Assembly (NCBI GenBank): GCA_049999765.1
Contig: JBNGIQ010009268.1
Span: 62,055-91,930 of the forward strand
Direction of reading: 5' to 3'
Origin: Phaeoceros laevis
Lineage: Eukaryota; Anthocerotophyta; Anthocerotopsida; Notothyladales
Length of the DNA stretch: 29,876 nucleotides
In this document: positions 26,165 through 29,876 of the stretch, in pieces
Position numbering within the stretch: position 1 is the first letter of the stretch
How the letters are laid out: every line of letters starts with the position of its first letter
Notes under the pieces: model-generated
Seen by the model: only the letters and a program-made list of their open reading frames with translations
Told to the model about the DNA's origin: nothing
Databases searched by the model: none
Position numbers and translations under genes: made by a program

Positions 26165-27875
26165 TTATACTACGACAATAAAGGGGATACTAAGTTGTAC
26201 AGAGGAAGTGCATCTTAGGCACCCTGGATGGTGGGAAGTAGCCTACATTTAATAATTTCATTAAAGACATGTGCTAATACTTTTGGCATTTCCATGTCTT
26301 TGAGCAGCTTGAAATATTCCATCTCAAGCCATGCCTATCAGGAGCTTTCCTTATTTTCAGATTTCATAAAGCCTGGATGATGAGGGATGGAGTAAACAAT
26401 GACTTCCCCGTCACTTTTGGAACTAGAATCATGGGCTGCATGTGGGCTGGTAACATAGATAGATAGAGTTTGATCCTATGCTGCTCCTATTCTGGTAATG
26501 AAATGTGGGATGGGGCTGCCCTTCGATTTTTATGAGACCGAAGAACGCCTTTGGGTTTTTTCTTGATATCATCAATGGCTTGGAACTGCTACCTGGATTG
26601 ATAGATTCTGAGTTTTTCATGCTTCTTCGTTGAATACAGATTGGAGAGCTGTCTATACTCAGTCCTTAACATTGCATGCCCCGTTGTATCAGTATTGAGC
26701 ATGTCTAGGAGCTGCCTCTGCAAAGCTTGACACTTTGCATCATGTCAAAGTCGGCCTTGGGTCCCCTTCAACTTTCTGCCCGTACCATGCTTGTGAATTG
26801 CTTTGACAAACATGGTCTGAAGTGAGTATACCTTTTCCTCCAGCATACAGTTACAATGTTTGTTAAGAAAGGTAAACATCCCGGACGTCATGGTCTGCCT
26901 ATACTTTAATTCTCATGCATCTCTGAGAATGCAAAAAGGACTTGCTGAGGAGTGACTTGTGCTGGCGGAATGGTAAGGCCTGGAATGCTCATCTTCATTA
27001 GTAGAGGCATGAGATCCGATCCTTCTGTGGAAGTATTTGAATTTCAATGCATCTGCTGCTTGCCATGGTACATTACGAGATCCACTGTATTCAGCCTTAG
27101 CTTGCACTTTGGCGATCTACCTTGCATTTCTTACCCTCAAGCCTTCTGCATTCACGACATGTGAACCCTCCTGATTCATCAAATCTTGATGTGGCATTCA
27201 TGTCTACCATATTCTTGCGGTGAAGCATATTGAGCAATAACATTGTCCGCCTACCTGAGTGCTTTTTGTTCTATGATTTCAAAGTAACATTTCCCTCGTG
27301 AACATCATCATGATGCAACATATTTGTGTGGAAGCTTTGCCTCCCTGCGACTTGAATATTGAAATCACCTAGGAAGTAAGCCTGTGTATTGACTCCTTGA
27401 GTCTCTAATCTAAAATGTCCTATTCTATATCGAATAACGTGTCTTCGGCGTTTGCTGACTTATGATTGAACGATTTGCTAGTAGGTGGTGGGACATAAGA
27501 GCAGCCTAAAAACAAAGTTAAAGACTCCCCTAATGAAGATACCTTCAACCAGATGAAATGGGCATCTTTGTTTTGTATCCAGACCTAGACCAGTGATGCT
27601 ATGTGAGGCTTGCACAATATTAGAATTCCTCCCAAAGTTGTTTTGTAGGATGGTTTCTCATGTGGAGCCACAAAAGCAAACATGGAGATCCAGACATAGC
27701 TGTGAAACTGGTTGGCTTGATTTGCAATTGTCCCCTTTGTTTCTGGAAGAATGACAATGTCATGCAAAGGATAATCCCTCAACAAGGGCAAAAGCTTCTC
27801 TGGCATGTAGCTATTCGTATTCTAGTACACAATAGTCAAGTCTGTGGGTGCCATTCCTAATCTCCCTGAAAGCTG
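26165..27875 (-). pseudogene. Minus-strand LINE: endonuclease, linker and start of RT
   Basis: Read down the minus strand, an APE-type endonuclease begins near 27870. LTIVY is followed by a stop where Trp is usual, then LLRDYPLHDIVILPETKGT with the catalytic Glu, GGILIL, YVPPPTSKSF near 27490, and YFLGDFNIQVAGRQ near 27385-27345 with the GDFN motif. MVDMNATSRFDESGGFTCR and GKKCKVD (27240-27110) match the end of the domain. The linker contains KNPKAFFGLIK (about 26545), and the RT N-terminus is recognised by LAHVFNEIIKCRLLP near 26270-26230. Then it is lost. Stops and shifts are frequent. It has the part that the LINE at 8925 lacks, so the two cannot be compared directly. Confidence 0.8.
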
Positions 27876-28230
27876 CTAAGCAGGACGTTGGTGCAACTGG
27901 TTCAAACTTACTGGTGCCTCTAGGCCAACAATTCCAGGATTGATATTCATCAACCGCCTAAACTCAACTGGATTGTAGTCTAGGACAATTTAACAGAGCC
28001 TGACTTTTCGTACAAGTTTGAGGAGTACTAGATGACCTAGCTGAGGATTCAGACTCGATGAAACAGAAAATGACAATTTGGCTCGAGAAAGAGTGCTCAT
28101 TTTACCAATTCCAATTCACGACACTGTCACAAATTCCCCACCCAGTGACAAAAATCAAGCGGGGCGGCATTTTTCCTCCCAGGTTCTGGGTGGTAACAAC
28201 TGCTAATCCTATAGAGCATGATCGCCTCCT
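27876..28230. other. Spacer between candidate LINE ORF1 and ORF2
   Basis: Short frames in both directions, none with a recognised motif. The position between two minus-strand coding regions suggests an inter-ORF spacer of the same LINE. Confidence 0.35.
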
Positions 28231-29330
28231 TCAGCATGACTTGCCAGCCCGAACATTATAAAAAATTTCGTGCTCTGAACCGTACTGGGATAGATCAACA
28301 AATGCCTGCACGTTCACCCAATTTATGTTCCTGAGCTCATCTGATGAGGGGTAGGATTCATCATCATTGTTAGGGGTGGACGAGTACTGTTGGTGCTCAA
28401 TGTACTGGTGAGATTGCTGTTCTTGAGGTAGCCCAGGCCCAAACCCTTTTGCTGATGGCTGAAATTGTGCACTGTGTTGGCCTTGAAAGGACGGAATAGG
28501 AGAAGTCCCCACTACTTCTTGTTGAAGAGGATGTAAGGCATGATGAACATGCTGAGCAAAGATGTGAGATCGCTTTCCATTGGACGGAGAAGCAATGAAG
28601 AGCTCTTGCATCGCCCTCTTGTTGGGATTGTGCAGTGATGGAGGAGATTGTCCAGCAAGGACCGATGATGCAAAATGTTGCAGAGTTGATGGGGATGATG
28701 GAAGCACCAACTCTTTGCAAATTGTGCCATTGAGAAGTGTTGTCTGCATCTCCGCGAATTGTAGACATGATTTGAGACTAGGTTTGAGCACATGTATTGA
28801 TTAGTAGTGGTGACTGGCTAACAATCGAACAGGAACCTAGCTGTACAGTGCTTCATATGCAAAACGGGATGAAGCGAATGGGAGGACCCGCATGACTGTC
28901 TCGAACACTTTTTGGAAAGATTGGTCAACCGTTTCCAATCACTGCGTCGCAGATGTAGCTTGTTGCGTGGAAGCATTAGCTAGCTGGGAGATTGTTGAGA
29001 GTTGCCGAGCGTCTTCTTGAGTTGTGGAATTGACCTCCGGCAGACAGATGTCCAGTATGCTGAGATGAGACTCCAAAAGCTTCTGTCGTGCAGTCAATGA
29101 TGGTTGTCCCACAGGGAGCAGGATTGACGTGACCAAAGCCTTCCACGCATCAAACGTGTTGTCGACTCTGCTTTGCAGGTCCATGACTTGCTAACTGAGA
29201 CCAATATGATTTGATTGAGAGAAAGCAACCATTTGAGTGCACTAGACTGGGACCATGGTCTTGTGCTCAACATGAGCCAGAAAGTGGACATCAGGCGGAT
29301 CCATGACTTTTTGCGAAGGCGGAGACAATG
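28231..29330 (-). pseudogene. Unrecognised ORF pair, candidate LINE ORF1
   Basis: Minus-strand frames at 29330-28850 and 28791-28231. The first, open at 29184-28939 and continuing past a TGA, has long amphipathic stretches (RQKLLESHLSILDICLPEVN, LETVDQSFQKVFETVMRVLP) that look like coiled coils. The second (186 codons) is rich in Gln, Ser and Pro and ends with INWVNVQAFVDLSQYGSE. Both lie upstream of the LINE endonuclease in the same sense, where ORF1 would be, and coiled-coil ORF1 proteins are common in LINEs. I recognise no domain; the link to the LINE is inferred from position. Confidence 0.4.
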
Positions 29331-29469
29331 TTTCTTGTGCAAGCAGGAGCTGGACAAAAGACAGGTGTGAGGAATCGGTTCACGAGTGAAGAAGAAGTGG
29401 TGGTAGTGAGCATTTTGAATTGAGGGAGAAATGATGTTTGCTACTTGCTGAGTAGTAGTGGCCCTTTTT

Positions 29470-29876
29470 TTATATTAGGAAAACCTTGGTCAGCACTTGA
29501 AAATGCACAAATGCATCTTCCTCCAACGCTTGCAAATATTTTAAGGCTGCAGCATGATCGTCACCTGAACCAATTTCCTGCCTCAAGTCATCTAATCTTC
29601 TGTACATGCCTTTCAGGGTTTCTCCCTTGCGTCGCTTGAAGTTGGCCATCTCCAAGATCTTGTCACCATTTTTGGAGGGGAACTCCTTTTCCAAAATGTC
29701 AAAGAATGCTTTTACTGGATCAGCCACGGCAGCTGTCTCCACCATGTGATCTATGCCAGTGACTGCCTCCAGCAGTTGGTCTGGTGTGAACTGAACCCTG
29801 GTTGGCATCTCAGGTTGCTCAACCGTGGATACCCAAGCAGCCCTTGCTGCTGCCAAAGCTGCGTCATGTGCATCCG
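29470..29876 (-). CDS. gag: Gag-like ORF, partial at the window edge
   Basis: Open on the minus strand from the window edge to the stop at 29470, at least 128 codons. FFDILEKEFPSKNGDKILEM followed by FKRRKGETLKGMYRRLDDLR resembles the helical core of retrotransposon gag proteins (F..LE..F......L..L..FK..KGE....MYRRLD.L..E). Upstream residues are Ala-rich, and the N-terminus lies outside the window. No zinc knuckle or protease follows; the frame ends beside a T-run (29464-29472). It may belong to a Ty3-type or other element truncated here. Confidence 0.5.
   Translation of the reverse strand, partial: DAHDAALAAARAAWVSTVEQPEMPTRVQFTPDQLLEAVTGIDHMVETAAVADPVKAFFDILEKEFPSKNGDKILEMANFKRRKGETLKGMYRRLDDLRQEIGSGDDHAAALKYLQALEEDAFVHFQVLTKVFLI

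Overview
The window reads as repeat-rich nuclear DNA of a plant (streptophyte) from an Illumina-era draft scaffold. I see no intact host gene, rRNA, tRNA or CRISPR array. Supporting signs are Ty1/copia retrotransposons with the plant-type primer-binding site TGGTATCAGAGC, LTR substitutions in CG and CHG contexts (the pattern left by plant cytosine methylation), LINEs with APE-type endonuclease, and a 100-N gap whose left edge is a Nextera adapter. The lineage cannot be named from the sequence. LINEs with short simple-repeat tails would fit an alga or non-seed plant better than an angiosperm, but that is inference.

Layout. 1-613: unassigned. 614-2886: a large inverted repeat with arms of about 1.1 kb and a spacer of about 20 bp. 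Each arm carries the RNase H end of one copia family plus a fragment of what looks like a host exon (signal peptide, possible cysteine-protease propeptide). 2887-4768: intergenic DNA with diverged GA/CT-rich units. 4769-5521: an unrecognised ORF with one stop. 5648-14540: a decayed copia element (copia A) split inside its RT gene by a 4.7-kb, 5'-truncated LINE (8925-13600) bounded by CATAAT duplications. That LINE contains its RT and C-terminal zinc knuckle, a broken F-box plus two-C2H2-finger gene, a GGTA-rich tract and a simple-repeat tail. 14537-15867: two unrelated minus-strand copia LTRs, each next to a primer-binding site. 15868-18909: mostly unassigned, with diverged tandem repeats. 18910-19025: adapter remnant and gap. 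19055-25652: a younger, nearly complete copia element (copia B) with both LTRs. 25657-25992: a four-unit minisatellite touching its 3' LTR. 26165-29330: a minus-strand LINE (endonuclease, start of RT, candidate ORF1). 29470-29876: a gag-like ORF running off the window.

The elements give a relative chronology. Copia A was hit by the LINE. The LINE was then hit by a 76-bp insertion at 9682, and a related 112-bp insertion interrupts copia B at 23057. Both small insertions share a core of about 45 bp, appear to have target-site duplications, and account exactly for reading-frame shifts in their hosts.

The strongest leads are this short shared insertion, the F-box/zinc-finger gene inside the LINE insertion, and the hairpin-forming inverted repeat carrying a host-exon fragment. 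Every retroelement gene here carries stops or frameshifts, so none looks autonomous as assembled.
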